Positions 25,812 to 35,567 are shown, counted from the first letter of the stretch. The stretch: DNA of 64,000 nucleotides from Burkholderia lata (GCF_000012945.1 NC_007510.1:744001-808000), one strand, 5' to 3'. The notes: a model not told the origin generated them from the sequence alone. Numbers and translations: made by a program.

Positions 25812-27116
25812 ATGAAACGCGTCATCGCAATTGACGGTCATAACCTAGCACTCCAGCATGGAACAGGTGTTGCGACCTATGCCAAGAGTCTTGCTGACAA
25901 TGTCGAGCAAATGGGGTGGGATGCGTGGACCTTATACGGCGCTCCTATCTCAGCCCGTCAGACGCCCATACTTCGGGAAATCTCTTTCTTTGATTACTTG
26001 GGCGGCACGAATCAAAAACGCGGCCTGTTAAAAAGTGCTTATCTCGAGGCGAAAGAGTATCCGCGAGCACCATTCGGGTACAACGTGGTGGAAATTCCGC
26101 AATCCGGTGTGGTGGAGGTGCGTCGCTTCGGTAGTCGACTCCCAAAGCATTCTCGAATTTTCAATGTAAATGACCTATTTCTGGTTGCGCGACGATATTT
26201 CAAGCGGCATAAGAAATTTCTAAAGGTCAGGTTCGAGGAGAAGCCGGATGTTATGCATTGGACTTATCCGCTGCCGATAAAAGCGGAAGGGGTGCCGAAT
26301 ATTTACACTATTCATGATTTGGTTCCCCTGCGTTTGCCGTATACCACGCTCGATAACAAGCGATACTATCATCGTCTGATTAAGGGTTGCTTGGATTCCA
26401 GCGATAAAATTTGCACGGTTTCAGAAAAATCCAAGGAAGATATTCTGAATCTATTTAATGTGTCGTCAGATCATGTGGAAAATACATATCAATCTGTCGA
26501 CACTGCACATGTATTGGAAAATAAAAGCCAGGCGGACGCTGAGCAGGAGGTGGCGGGAATATATGGTTTGGAGCCATATAGCTACTTCTTGTTTTTTGGC
26601 GCAATCGAACCTAAGAAAAACGTTGGGAGATTGGTTGAGGCCTTTCTCTCGTCGCATGTCGACGCGAAATTGGTTATCGTCGGATCGTTAGCGTGGAAGT
26701 CGAATGAAGAAGTGCGGCTTTTGGAAAGCATGAAGAAGAACGATTCTGGAATTCGATCCAATATCAAGATGTTTGATTATGCGCCACGCCCGTTCTTGAT
26801 GAGCCTAATTCGATGCGCAAAGGCGGTCGTCTTTCCGTCTCTTTACGAAGGATTTGGTCTGCCGCTGCTGGAGGCGATGCAACTCGGAATTCCGACGTTG
26901 TGCTCGACGGAAGGGTCGTTGCCCGAGATAGCTGGAAATGCGAGCGTGTTGGTTGACCCATACGATACTAGTGCTATTGCTCGCGGTCTGAATTTAATAG
27001 ACAAGGATGATCGATTGAGGGGTGAGTTGTCGCGCATAGGGTTTGAGCGAGCAAAGGAATTTTCTGCAGAAAGTTATCGGGGAAGGTTGACATCTTTATA
27101 TGATGCCGTGCTTTAA
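25812..27116 (+). CDS. Glycosyltransferase family 4 (capsule-specific)
   Basis: A 434-residue GT-B glycosyltransferase. YTIHDLVPLRLP sits in the first domain, FGAIEPKKNVGRL starts the second, and FPSLYEGFGLPLLEAMQLGIPTLCS is the donor-binding E-x7-E element. The start ATG at 25812 has an AAGGTGAG site just before it. Codon choice changes here to A/T-ending codons compared with wcbC and the housekeeping genes, which suggests that the block from here to about 34 kb arrived by transfer as a serotype cassette. Sugar donor and acceptor cannot be named. Confidence 0.88.
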   Translation: MKRVIAIDGHNLALQHGTGVATYAKSLADNVEQMGWDAWTLYGAPISARQTPILREISFFDYLGGTNQKRGLLKSAYLEAKEYPRAPFGYNVVEIPQSGVVEVRRFGSRLPKHSRIFNVNDLFLVARRYFKRHKKFLKVRFEEKPDVMHWTYPLPIKAEGVPNIYTIHDLVPLRLPYTTLDNKRYYHRLIKGCLDSSDKICTVSEKSKEDILNLFNVSSDHVENTYQSVDTAHVLENKSQADAEQEVAGIYGLEPYSYFLFFGAIEPKKNVGRLVEAFLSSHVDAKLVIVGSLAWKSNEEVRLLESMKKNDSGIRSNIKMFDYAPRPFLMSLIRCAKAVVFPSLYEGFGLPLLEAMQLGIPTLCSTEGSLPEIAGNASVLVDPYDTSAIARGLNLIDKDDRLRGELSRIGFERAKEFSAESYRGRLTSLYDAVL

Positions 27117-27171
27117 GGTCGGCGGCGAATTGTAAGTGGTGTAAAAAATCGAGAGCGCAGTGAGGTCAGTT

Positions 27172-28911
27172 ATGTGGAAAGTAATGAAGAAGAAAAATGA
27201 GAGTCGCCCAACGACTAGGGCGGTTGATCCGATTTCTGCCGCGATGGATAGTATGAAGGTCGGGGCATGGGAGAAGGCGGCAAGGCAGTTCCGCATTGCT
27301 AGTTCTCGCGGCGACTTGAACGATGCTGAAATTCAGTATGGCCACGCATTGAAGGAGGCTGGCTTCTTGTCACTGGCAGAGTCCCATTATCTCGCCGGTC
27401 AGCAAGATTCCGAAAAATCCGTTGATCATTTTATTCAACTCGGACACTTGAATAAGGTGCGTGGCGGATTTAAAGAAGCATTCGATTTTTATGCGCGAGC
27501 TCTGAGCTTGGCTAAAGATATGGCCAATGAAGGTGTCGCGACTGAAGTTGGTGAGTATATGGCGCCGCTCCGGCGATTGATCGCGGCGAACAGTGCAACG
27601 GATGATGGGGTTGATTTCTATATATCCAGTGCAGCGTCAACGCTTCTCAAGTCAATCAAAAATCCGGCCGGAGCAAGCCTGGGAAAGGCGAACTATTCCT
27701 ATGCCTTTGCAGCAAATGGGTTTGTGTCTGCGCTAGAGGACGGGGGGTATGTCATCAGTTCGGTCGAGAACCCTGAATTTTTCCCCGCCCCGCAAGCGAA
27801 CCATTCGAAGAAAATGGTTCACATAAATTTTGCCCCTCCGCCACTTGCGAGAGTGATGAAGGGCGCATATAACATTCTTCACTTTGCCTGGGAATTTTCG
27901 CGAATTCCATCGGATGCGGAGACGGTTTCGCCTCATCCCTTCGAAAATTGGGCAAGACAACTGGCGGCATTTGATGAAATTTGGTTGCCTTCAAATTATG
28001 CAGTCAGCGTAATTTCCGGAATCGTAAATAAACCAGTTCACTGGGTGCCGTCCCCAATTTCAGCTCCAAAAAAGAAGGCCAATCGCGCAAAGCATGCGGG
28101 GCGTAGCGCACATGTACGGAAACTGCGAGACATCTCCTGGGTGCCGTTGAGCATATTTCCGCGCCTCCAAGGAAATTTCGCAAATCATGCGATAAATCGG
28201 GCGAGATTGACTTCGGAGGTGATTCAGAGCGCGAGTGAAAAATCGGTTCCGCCGATATTTCTTACGATCTTGAATCCTCATGACAAAAGAAAGCAACTGA
28301 AGCCGTTGCTTGGTGCGTTCTGTGAATTTTCGAAGACACATAAGGATGCTGTTCTCCTGATAAAAACGAGTTCACCGGACGACACAAACAGAACCATCAA
28401 CGATCGGATCCTAAATTATCAGATTGCGGACGATGCCGATCTGGTTCGACCGTACGTTAGCCAGAACGTCTGGATATTCAATGGTGCACTGTCTGGCGAG
28501 CAACTGGAGTCGTTGTACGATTTGGCCTCATTTTTCGTGTGTACTTCCCGCGCAGAAGGGCAAAATTTGCCACTGCTTGAGGCGATGGCTCATGGTTGCG
28601 TTCCTGTGTCTGTTGATCACACTGCAATGTCCGACTACATCGATGAAGGGAACTCAGTTGTAGTTCCGAGTTACTTGAGTCAGCCGCCGGCGGCAATGCG
28701 TCGCGCATATCAAATGTTCGATGACTTTGAGACATACACAGTGAATGAATCGGCTGTTCACGATGCGCTCCAACGAGCTGTTTCCCTGAGCGACTCTGAC
28801 TTTATGGAAAAATCAAATAATTCTATTTTAAGAGTTTCTCAAGACTACTCTGGCTCTATTTTGTGCAAAAAAATGGAAGATCGCGGCTATTTTCCGGAGG
28901 CAGGGGAATGA
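27172..28911 (+). CDS. Large glycosyltransferase with TPR-like N-terminus
   Basis: A 579-residue protein. Residues about 30-115 look like two or three TPR-type helical hairpins (WEKAARQFRIA, AEIQYGHALKEAG, GFKEAFDFYARAL), and the C-terminal half is a GT4-type domain with a recognisable LNPHDKRKQLKPLL segment and the donor-binding end SRAEGQNLPLLEAMAHGCVPVS. The E-x7-E spacing is kept. A TPR arm on a polysaccharide glycosyltransferase may hold it in an assembly complex. ATG at 27172 has GAGG 6-7 bp upstream. AT-rich, in the cassette; the stop overlaps the next gene as ATGA. Confidence 0.8.
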   Translation: MWKVMKKKNESRPTTRAVDPISAAMDSMKVGAWEKAARQFRIASSRGDLNDAEIQYGHALKEAGFLSLAESHYLAGQQDSEKSVDHFIQLGHLNKVRGGFKEAFDFYARALSLAKDMANEGVATEVGEYMAPLRRLIAANSATDDGVDFYISSAASTLLKSIKNPAGASLGKANYSYAFAANGFVSALEDGGYVISSVENPEFFPAPQANHSKKMVHINFAPPPLARVMKGAYNILHFAWEFSRIPSDAETVSPHPFENWARQLAAFDEIWLPSNYAVSVISGIVNKPVHWVPSPISAPKKKANRAKHAGRSAHVRKLRDISWVPLSIFPRLQGNFANHAINRARLTSEVIQSASEKSVPPIFLTILNPHDKRKQLKPLLGAFCEFSKTHKDAVLLIKTSSPDDTNRTINDRILNYQIADDADLVRPYVSQNVWIFNGALSGEQLESLYDLASFFVCTSRAEGQNLPLLEAMAHGCVPVSVDHTAMSDYIDEGNSVVVPSYLSQPPAAMRRAYQMFDDFETYTVNESAVHDALQRAVSLSDSDFMEKSNNSILRVSQDYSGSILCKKMEDRGYFPEAGE

Positions 28912-30031
28912 GTGCTCAGGCGTATATGGACATATCCCCGCTCTTTGAGGAGCATTGGACGGGGATTCCAGTCGTGACCGCAATGATTGCGGAGCGAGCA
29001 CGTGCGGATTCGAACATCGACTGGAGATTCATTTATGAATCGATTGAAGTTGATGATGAAATTGTCGACAATTTGTTGACGCTCCGGAGCGGCGGCGACT
29101 ACCTTGAGTATTTGGAATCGCAGCTTTGGAAGGGGCGAACGATAGATTATGCTCGGGCAGCGAACAGCGCTGCGCTATTTCCTAATATGAAGGCGCTACG
29201 GGGTTACTTTGGTAAAGAAGCAACTATTTACCATGATTTCTCCACATTGCTGACCCCGCAGTTTCACAACCAGGACACCATCAATCACCACGCGAATAGG
29301 TTTTTGGGGGACGTGCGTAGTACTGGTATGCATTTTTGCGTTTCAAGATCTACTGCTCTCGATCTCATTAACTATTTTTCCGTTGATGAGGAGATGGTGA
29401 AGGTTTTGCCGCTCGGCGTTGATCTTTCACCGGAAACATTAAGTTCGGTATTGGCGGAACGAGAGGAAATTGACGCAGAGCCTTATATTTGTGTGCTTGG
29501 AACGATTGAGCCTCGGAAAAACGGAAAATTATCTTTGATTTTCTTGAAAAATATCCTCAATTTCTGGATAAATACAAAGTTGTTTTTATTGGCCGAGATG
29601 GTTGGTTGAATGAAAAAGAGCGTCTCTTGAAGCGCTTGAACGAGATTAACCCCAGATTTTCGGAGCGGATCGTTTTTCCTGGGTTCGTTTCGGAAGCGAA
29701 AAAGATGCTGCTGCTGGCAATGTCACGGTTCGTGGTTTATCCATCTTTCTTTGAAGGATTCGGGATTCCGATTGCGGAAGCCGGAGTTTTGGGTAAATAC
29801 GTCGTTTGCTCCAATACCTCAAGTCTGCCGGAGGTCTATCCGGAGAGATCGTTCCTGTTTGATCCCAAGGACGTGCATTCTTTCGCGCGCGCGATGGAAA
29901 ACGCCGAATCGGCAAATAATCTGACTTTTTTGGACAGGTTGAGTTTCACCGAAATCTGGAAAGACTGCCGAAGCCGGTCGTGGGATAACACGTATGAAAT
30001 GATCGCAAATTGGGTTGGGTCCGAAGGGTGA
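28908..30031 (+). pseudogene. Glycosyltransferase family 4, interrupted by a one-base frameshift
   Basis: Two reading frames together encode one GT4 of about 374 residues. The first part (28908-29609 if read through to its stop) runs from MSAQAYMDISPLF to LGTIEPRKNGK, then turns to nonsense. In the next frame the sequence continues perfectly from about 29528 (IIFDFLEKYPQFLDKYK, then VVFIGRDGW) into VYPSFFEGFGIPIAEAGVLGK and the end at 30031. One A missing from the run at 29525-29528 explains it. Either the gene is broken, the base is a sequencing error, or ribosomes slip back one base on AAAA. Start overlaps the previous stop (ATGA). Both halves carry the motifs needed, so a repaired protein should be active. 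Confidence 0.85.
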
Positions 30032-30034
30032 TTC

Positions 30035-30673
30035 GTGAAAGCTAAGACTTCTTTCTTTAAATTGAATTCCGTAAACCATTCCGTTTTGACCGGATGGGCG
30101 GGGCCTGATAATGGTCCGAATTGCACTAAGCTGCATTTCTTTGCGGGAGATATTTTGGTTGGCGCCGCTGGAGCTGACCTCTTTGACGCCGGCGCAAAAA
30201 AGGCAGGTTATCGTGACGGATGGTGCGGATTTGAGTTCGAGATTCGCGACTCGCATTTTGTGTTGTCCGACGCGATTTCAATTCGTTGTGGAGTGAGTGG
30301 TGCGGAATTGCACACGCTTTCGATTAGTGATGTCAATGCTGGCCCGCGGAAAAATAGAGTTGGCAAGAGTGTGGAGGATCTGGTCTCCTACGCTATTGAT
30401 GTGAGATACGATGATTTGTCGTATTACGAGCCGTTAATAACGCGACTTTCGCGCGCCTTGGCGCCCAGGAAATATGTTGATTTTGCATATCGATTCGTGC
30501 TCGAGCGTAGGCCAGATGAAGGTGGGCTGGATGCGTATGTCAGGTATGCCAAGACGGAACCGATGTTGGTCGTCGCAATGTTGAAGGATTCGGACGAGTA
30601 TAAATCGAAGCGGAACGCCGGACTTCCAGGAGTTTTCTCTGCGGATTTTCCTGGCTGCCCGCTTTTCGAATGA
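30035..30673 (+). CDS. Two-domain protein: beta-sandwich plus DUF4214-like domain
   Basis: A 212-residue protein. Residues about 10-95 resemble the beta-rich module often attached to polysaccharide glycosyltransferases (LTGWA start, ADLFDAG, then G-CGFEFEI). Residues about 146-195 fit DUF4214: FAYRFVLERRPDEGGLDAYVRYA then MLKDSDEYKSK. No catalytic residues are evident, so a binding or scaffold role is likelier than an enzyme. GTG start with AAGGGTG upstream, 3 bp after the frameshifted GT. The two following genes carry similar DUF4214-like segments. Confidence 0.65.
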   Translation: MKAKTSFFKLNSVNHSVLTGWAGPDNGPNCTKLHFFAGDILVGAAGADLFDAGAKKAGYRDGWCGFEFEIRDSHFVLSDAISIRCGVSGAELHTLSISDVNAGPRKNRVGKSVEDLVSYAIDVRYDDLSYYEPLITRLSRALAPRKYVDFAYRFVLERRPDEGGLDAYVRYAKTEPMLVVAMLKDSDEYKSKRNAGLPGVFSADFPGCPLFE

Positions 30674-30704
30674 GTAAATAATCAAATAACGCGCCGGGGT
30701 TGAA

Positions 30705-31787
30705 GTGAATAACGGGAATAAATTCGATTTTACAAATATGGTTGCTGCGGTTTCCAGGTATGCGGCAAATAATGAGGAAATCGATCTTTCTGACGAGAAA
30801 TTTATCGACTGGTTGGGCGGAGACCTTGGCGATAGTGATATTTCGGCGCGTGATATCTATCAGGCCTGTTTGAACAGATTGCCGGAAGCTGAGGTCTGCA
30901 GAATTCGCTATTCGAGTGGAAGGGAGCGTGCTAGGCATATCTCACAGGTTATTAATAGCGAGGAATTTCGGAGAATCTTTCACGGATTGCTTTGTAAATC
31001 GTATCCCGAGGCTCAAAGAATATTTTTTCTACACATCCCGAAGACGGGGGGGACGGATCTTCGTGAGCGCTTCCGTGGAGATGCCTCTACTCTGATTTGG
31101 GACGTTTCACACGAGTCGGATGTCCATGGCGCGCAACTCGCGCATCAGCAATTCCCGAAATTTCAACGCGCGGAATCTAAAAGAATACTATTCACTGGTC
31201 ATTACGACATCAATGATCTATTTTCGCGATCCAGTTTGAGGTCTTCTGATAAGGCATTTACTGTAATTAGGAACCCGGTGGATGTGGTTGTGTCCGCGAT
31301 CAATTTCGTGCTCACCGAGTTGGAGCGATACCCGGAGCGACCTTACGCGCAGAATTGGAACGCTAGGTTGGCGATGCTCGGTGTGGAACAAAGATCCGAA
31401 GGTCAGGCGTGGGAGCGTTGGCAAATATCAAGGCTTTTGCGCAGCCCGGACTTTTACGATGAATATGCGAATTTGATTTCCCGATATCTGGGAGGGCACG
31501 ACGGAGCGATGGATTCGATTGTCGATAACATTGTGGTTGCTGACATGGATTTGGTTGAAATCTCGGCATTGGAGTCTTACGTTGAACGATATGTGGGTCC
31601 AAGAACTAGTGCATCATATTTGAATGTGTCAAAGAAGGTGATCCAGTCGGAAGGGGACCTCGACTTGCGAGACCGAATTTATATTCGAGATGTGATGTGC
31701 TCCCGGGATATGAACATTTTTAATTTCCTGAAGGATTTTTTTCATTCTGGAAATGGGGTGATTACTCCATCGACTTGCTTTGCCTGA
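30705..31787 (+). CDS. Putative sulfotransferase with N-terminal DUF4214-like domain
   Basis: A 360-residue protein. The PAPS 5'-phosphosulfate loop is FFLHIPKTGGTDLRERF (H110-T117), and the 3'-phosphate motif is TVIRNPVDVVVSAINF (R189-N-P). Both are hallmarks of the Sulfotransfer_2/heparan-sulfate 2-O-type family. Residues about 46-92 look like a diverged DUF4214 domain (DIYQACLNRLPEAE, then INSEEFRRIF). It would add sulfate from PAPS to a capsule sugar, in the cytoplasm. GTG start. PAPS synthesis genes are not in the window. Sulfation of the polymer is inferred. Confidence 0.75.
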   Translation: MNNGNKFDFTNMVAAVSRYAANNEEIDLSDEKFIDWLGGDLGDSDISARDIYQACLNRLPEAEVCRIRYSSGRERARHISQVINSEEFRRIFHGLLCKSYPEAQRIFFLHIPKTGGTDLRERFRGDASTLIWDVSHESDVHGAQLAHQQFPKFQRAESKRILFTGHYDINDLFSRSSLRSSDKAFTVIRNPVDVVVSAINFVLTELERYPERPYAQNWNARLAMLGVEQRSEGQAWERWQISRLLRSPDFYDEYANLISRYLGGHDGAMDSIVDNIVVADMDLVEISALESYVERYVGPRTSASYLNVSKKVIQSEGDLDLRDRIYIRDVMCSRDMNIFNFLKDFFHSGNGVITPSTCFA

Positions 31788-31823
31788 TTTTCTTGGGAAG
31801 ATCATTGGTTTGTAGGAGAGTAT

Positions 31824-34016
31824 ATGCTTACGAGTATAGATGTTGAGGATGTTTATCGAATCGTCCTTGATAGAGAGCCAGAGGGGAGCGACGTCATCGA
31901 TTATTGGATCGATCGCGTTAAGAGCAAGGCTGAGTTGATTAAAATATTTGTGGAGAGCGAGGAGTACAAATCGCGTCACAATATTGCCTCGTCAGTTGAC
32001 GTCGATGAGGCGTTGGCGGATTCGGCCGCAATTGAAGCTATGTTTAATTCAATTCTCGGGCGATCGGCAAACGACGAGAAATTTCTCGCGGAAGTTGGAA
32101 ATAAACACTCGATCAATTACTGGGTCAAGCGGTTGGTCGAATCTGACGAATTCGCAAAGCGGTTTGAAATCAAAAGGCAGAATAACCCCCGCCTCAGTCA
32201 TGGTCTCTCGGATAGACAATTTCGTGTGCCGTCATTGAGTGAAAGAATTCTGCCGGAGCGTATTCTGGTAACCGGAAGCTGCCTTTCCGAAGTGTGGCGT
32301 CACGTACTCAATGGAACTCATCCTGAAGTGAAGGTTGAGCATATTCTGTTTAATAATGCATCTGATTTGCCGGACATTTCGGACGAGGATCTGAAGAAGT
32401 ATTCATTCCAGGTTGCTCAAATTCCTGTCCGATCTCTGATATCCGATGGGGAGCTGCTGTCGTCCGCATTTTCGAGCGGTAATGATGATGAAGCTGCTAA
32501 GTTATTTGAGGAGTGCGTTTCACGCCTTGCGCGAAACGTTGCAGCACTTAGAAAATATAGCGATCAGAGTGGAATTCCGTTGCTCTTCTTGAATTTCGCC
32601 ATTCCTCAGGTTTCTCCGCTTGGACGTCTGTTGCCTCGGTATTCACTGAGCAATTATTCGTATTTCGTGTCAAAGCTGAATCAGGCACTCGACGAAGAAG
32701 TTCGAGGCATAAAGGGAGCTCACGTTATCGATTTCGATGGAATCCTCTCGAGTCTTGGGAAGAGGTATTTCATGGACGACGTGACTTCTCACGGCAATCA
32801 TGCTTCCTTCATGGGTGCTGCCTATCCGGATTATGAGCTCAATCTGACGCCGGTAGGGTCATATGACGAGATATTCAATCCGAAGGTTGCGGAAATTACG
32901 TTGGCTGCGTTTAATGAATGCTGCGCCGTTCATGAAACGATCGTATCCGACAAGAAGGTCAAGCTTGTTATTTTCGATCTCGACGGGACATTGTGGCGTG
33001 GCGTAGCAGCTGACGGCGATGATCTTGGCCCGCATATGACGGAGGGGTGGCCGTTAGGCATGCTGGAGGCGGCGGCGATTCTTAGAAATAGAGGTATTTT
33101 GATCGCTATTGCCAGTAAAAACGAATACTCTAATGTCGAGACTGCCTGGAATCACTTGTACGGCAAGCGATTTCCGCTCGATCGATTTGTTAGCGTTAAG
33201 GCTAACTGGAATCCCAAAGTTCAGAATATTGGGGAGATTTTGGCGGAAACTAATTTGCTTCCGGGGAATGTGCTGTTTGTTGACGACAATCCCGTCGAGC
33301 GTGAGCAGATTAAGTTTGCATACCCGGATATGTACGTCATTGATGGCCCAGTCGGCACCTGGAGACGCACTCTTCTTTGGGCATCCGAGTTGCAGGTCCC
33401 GTACATCACTGAGGAATCCAAGTCGCGAACGGAGTCAATCAAAAGTATGGTTGCCCGGGAGCAGATCAAGGCCCAGGTATCTGACCAAGACTACGTTGCA
33501 AGCCTGCAGGTTGTGGTTAAGATTGGAGAAATCGAGAGTCGAGATCATCGTCGATTCCCGCGGGCGTTCGAGTTGTTGAATAAAACCAATCAATTCAATT
33601 CGACCGGTCGCAGGTGGACTGAGTCTGAGATTGAGTCGTACTTTAGCGATGGCGGTGTGATGATCTGTGCTGATGTTTCAGATCGTCTGAGCGAGTATGG
33701 AATGACGGCGGTTATGTTGTATAAGGGTGGGGAGTGCACTCAGTTTGTTATGAGCTGCAGAGTTTTTGGTCTGAGAGTGGAGTTTTCTTTGGCTGATTAT
33801 GTCGCCAGAAAGATTTCTGGGATTCAAGCGACCACTTATCTCTACAGGAAAACCGAAAAAAACGGACCATTTAAGAATTTCCTGGTAAAGCTGGATTTCC
33901 CTGAGTCCATGTTGTCGGATGGCGAGGGTGTCAATGGCTTGCTCTTTGATAAGGGTACGGATTTTCTGAAAGGGCTGTCGTTGGGTGTGACAGCAGAAAA
34001 GGATGAGAGGAAGTAA
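31824..34016 (+). CDS. FkbH-like HAD protein with two DUF4214-like domains and an SGNH-like region
   Basis: A 730-residue multidomain protein. Residues 4-52 and 68-118 are two DUF4214-like copies (VYRIVLDREPEGSDVIDYW; SILGRSANDE). About 135-350 resembles the SGNH-hydrolase part found before FkbH domains (VTGSCLSEVW, then FSHGNHASF-like SHGNHASFMG). About 380-510 is the HAD/FkbH domain with VIFDLDGTLWRG (D385, D387) and VDDNPVEREQ, followed by the FkbH signature ELLNKTNQFNSTGRR and a GNAT-like tail. FkbH proteins load a glyceryl group from 1,3-bisphosphoglycerate onto carrier proteins in polyketide pathways; in a capsule it may make a glycerate or related side group. A strong AGGAGAG ribosome site precedes the ATG. 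Confidence 0.82.
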   Translation: MLTSIDVEDVYRIVLDREPEGSDVIDYWIDRVKSKAELIKIFVESEEYKSRHNIASSVDVDEALADSAAIEAMFNSILGRSANDEKFLAEVGNKHSINYWVKRLVESDEFAKRFEIKRQNNPRLSHGLSDRQFRVPSLSERILPERILVTGSCLSEVWRHVLNGTHPEVKVEHILFNNASDLPDISDEDLKKYSFQVAQIPVRSLISDGELLSSAFSSGNDDEAAKLFEECVSRLARNVAALRKYSDQSGIPLLFLNFAIPQVSPLGRLLPRYSLSNYSYFVSKLNQALDEEVRGIKGAHVIDFDGILSSLGKRYFMDDVTSHGNHASFMGAAYPDYELNLTPVGSYDEIFNPKVAEITLAAFNECCAVHETIVSDKKVKLVIFDLDGTLWRGVAADGDDLGPHMTEGWPLGMLEAAAILRNRGILIAIASKNEYSNVETAWNHLYGKRFPLDRFVSVKANWNPKVQNIGEILAETNLLPGNVLFVDDNPVEREQIKFAYPDMYVIDGPVGTWRRTLLWASELQVPYITEESKSRTESIKSMVAREQIKAQVSDQDYVASLQVVVKIGEIESRDHRRFPRAFELLNKTNQFNSTGRRWTESEIESYFSDGGVMICADVSDRLSEYGMTAVMLYKGGECTQFVMSCRVFGLRVEFSLADYVARKISGIQATTYLYRKTEKNGPFKNFLVKLDFPESMLSDGEGVNGLLFDKGTDFLKGLSLGVTAEKDERK

Positions 34017-34065
34017 TTTTCTTGTGATTTAGATTCCGACTGCAGGCACTACCTCGATGGTGGCG

Positions 34066-34092
34066 CCTGCAACGGAGCAGGATTTTTCTTTG
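34066..34092 (+). terminator. Weak intrinsic terminator after the FkbH-like gene
   Basis: CCTGC (34066-34070) and GCAGG (34077-34081) with a 6-nt loop, followed by ATTTTTCTTT. A second overlapping stem GCAGGC/GCCTGC (34042-34047, 34065-34070) may compete. It lies between convergent genes. Confidence 0.4.
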
Positions 34093-34107
34093 TGTCCGTG
34101 ATGCGAA

Positions 34108-34761
34108 TTATTTCTTTTTCCTTTCATAGTAATGGTATGCGTCTTCAACGTTGGGAAATTGATATAGTTTGCCGTTCTCAAGCACGCACGCGCGAGTGCA
34201 CAGTTCCCGAATTCGGTGTGCGTCGTGTGAAACAATGATCATCGAGCGATCTTTTCTTTTTTCAAATAATTCTTCGTTGCATTTTTGTTGAAATCGGGAG
34301 TCGCCGACTGCAATAACTTCATCGATTAAAAAGCAATCGAATTCAATTGCCATTGAGATGGAGAATGCGTATCTTGCGAGCATCCCGCTCGAATATGTTT
34401 TAACCGGTTCGCGTAAATACGGGCCGAGTTCGGAAAATGATTCTACGTAAGGAAGTGTTGAATCGTATGAGGCATTGTAAATTCTGCAAATAAATCGCAG
34501 ATTATCGAATCCTGTCAAGGTGCCTTGAAATCCGCCACTAAATGCCAGCGGCCAAGATACGCTCATTGACCGACGAACCTTCCCTTCATCGGGGCGCTCG
34601 GCGCCGCTTATCAGTCGAATGAGTGTCGATTTGCCGGCGCCATTCCCACCTAGAATGCCAATCTTCTCACCCCGTAAGACGCGCAAATTGACTTTGTTCA
34701 AGATGGTGCGTTGACCATTTCGAGTATTGTAGCGACGAGTGACGTTGGAGAGTTCGATCAT
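34108..34761 (-). CDS. wzt: Capsule ABC transporter ATP-binding protein (KpsT/BexA type)
   Basis: A 217-residue ABC ATPase. Walker [11 protein letters not shown], an ABC signature [12 protein letters not shown], Walker [15 protein letters not shown] and the switch histidine in VSHDAH are all intact. The size fits KpsT (about 219) and lacks the C-terminal carbohydrate-binding domain of O-antigen Wzt, which points to a capsule exporter. It powers export of the lipid-linked polymer with Wzm, WcbD and WcbC. The ATG at 34761 overlaps the wzm stop as ATGA. Confidence 0.95.
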   Translation of the reverse strand: MIELSNVTRRYNTRNGQRTILNKVNLRVLRGEKIGILGGNGAGKSTLIRLISGAERPDEGKVRRSMSVSWPLAFSGGFQGTLTGFDNLRFICRIYNASYDSTLPYVESFSELGPYLREPVKTYSSGMLARYAFSISMAIEFDCFLIDEVIAVGDSRFQQKCNEELFEKRKDRSMIIVSHDAHRIRELCTRACVLENGKLYQFPNVEDAYHYYERKKK

Positions 34762-35567
34762 TTGTTTCCTACCCTCTTGGCTGCGGCTGCGACTACGGCA
34801 AGGCCACCCCAAGTAATCAGCAGATTTAGAACTGCGACATAGCCGATGTCATAATGCGGTTTCACTGCGTCACCGAAATATCCATATCTGAATAAGTCGA
34901 CGCAATTCGGGAGTGGAAACAGAAGAACTATGTTTCGAAATTTTTCTGGCAACCAGTCATTCATGGCAAATGCTCCCGAAATTGGGAGCTGAAAATAGGC
35001 GATTGGATGCCAAAGACGATCCACGACTTCGCTAAATTCAGTGAGCCCACCAATTAGTAGGGCCATGCCGGCGGCATACCAAGCAATCATTCCCCATCCG
35101 ATAATCATATCGGAAATATTGTGCGGAGGATCGATGATGGATAGGCTGGAGAGTCCAAATACCAGTATTATCATCGACAGGGTAGCGCCCGATAATTCCA
35201 AAATGATGCGAGCAATGAAAAGATCAATTACTCGTACATTTCGATGGAATAATAGGGTTTGATTTGGCTCGATGGCCATTGTGCAGCGGCCGATTGTATT
35301 TCGCCAGGCGAGGATGGTCGAATAGCCAGTGAGGGCAAATGCGATAATACTAATATGGTGAGCGCCAGCGGACTCTTTCAGCAGTGTCCACAATAACATG
35401 ATGCCGATAGTAAACAGCATCGGCTCGGCAAATAGCCAAGCGAATCCGATATTGTGACGACCAAATCTCGTGATGATCTCTCGCATTAGCAGCGCGCGGA
35501 CAACTCTCGCTTGTATCATCAGCGATCGCAAGAAGCTGGGGCCGGGTTCATGGGACCGACTAGTCAC
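34758..35567 (-). CDS. wzm: Capsule ABC transporter permease (KpsM/BexB type)
   Basis: A 269-residue ABC-2-type permease with six predicted membrane helices. The N-terminal amphipathic [21 protein letters not shown] segment is the KpsM/Wzm hallmark. I chose the GTG at 35567 because AAGGA lies 5 bp upstream on the coding strand and it overlaps the wcbD end by 8 bp; a TTG at 35588 and an in-frame ATG further in are alternatives. Forms the inner-membrane channel with Wzt. Confidence 0.93.
   Translation of the reverse strand: MTSRSHEPGPSFLRSLMIQARVVRALLMREIITRFGRHNIGFAWLFAEPMLFTIGIMLLWTLLKESAGAHHISIIAFALTGYSTILAWRNTIGRCTMAIEPNQTLLFHRNVRVIDLFIARIILELSGATLSMIILVFGLSSLSIIDPPHNISDMIIGWGMIAWYAAGMALLIGGLTEFSEVVDRLWHPIAYFQLPISGAFAMNDWLPEKFRNIVLLFPLPNCVDLFRYGYFGDAVKPHYDIGYVAVLNLLITWGGLAVVAAAAKRVGNK

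Noticed and set aside
29606..30031. A separate small glycosyltransferase gene
   Set aside because: It starts in the middle of a GT4 fold with no ribosome site, and the upstream frame joins it exactly after one base shift, so it is the second half of one interrupted gene.
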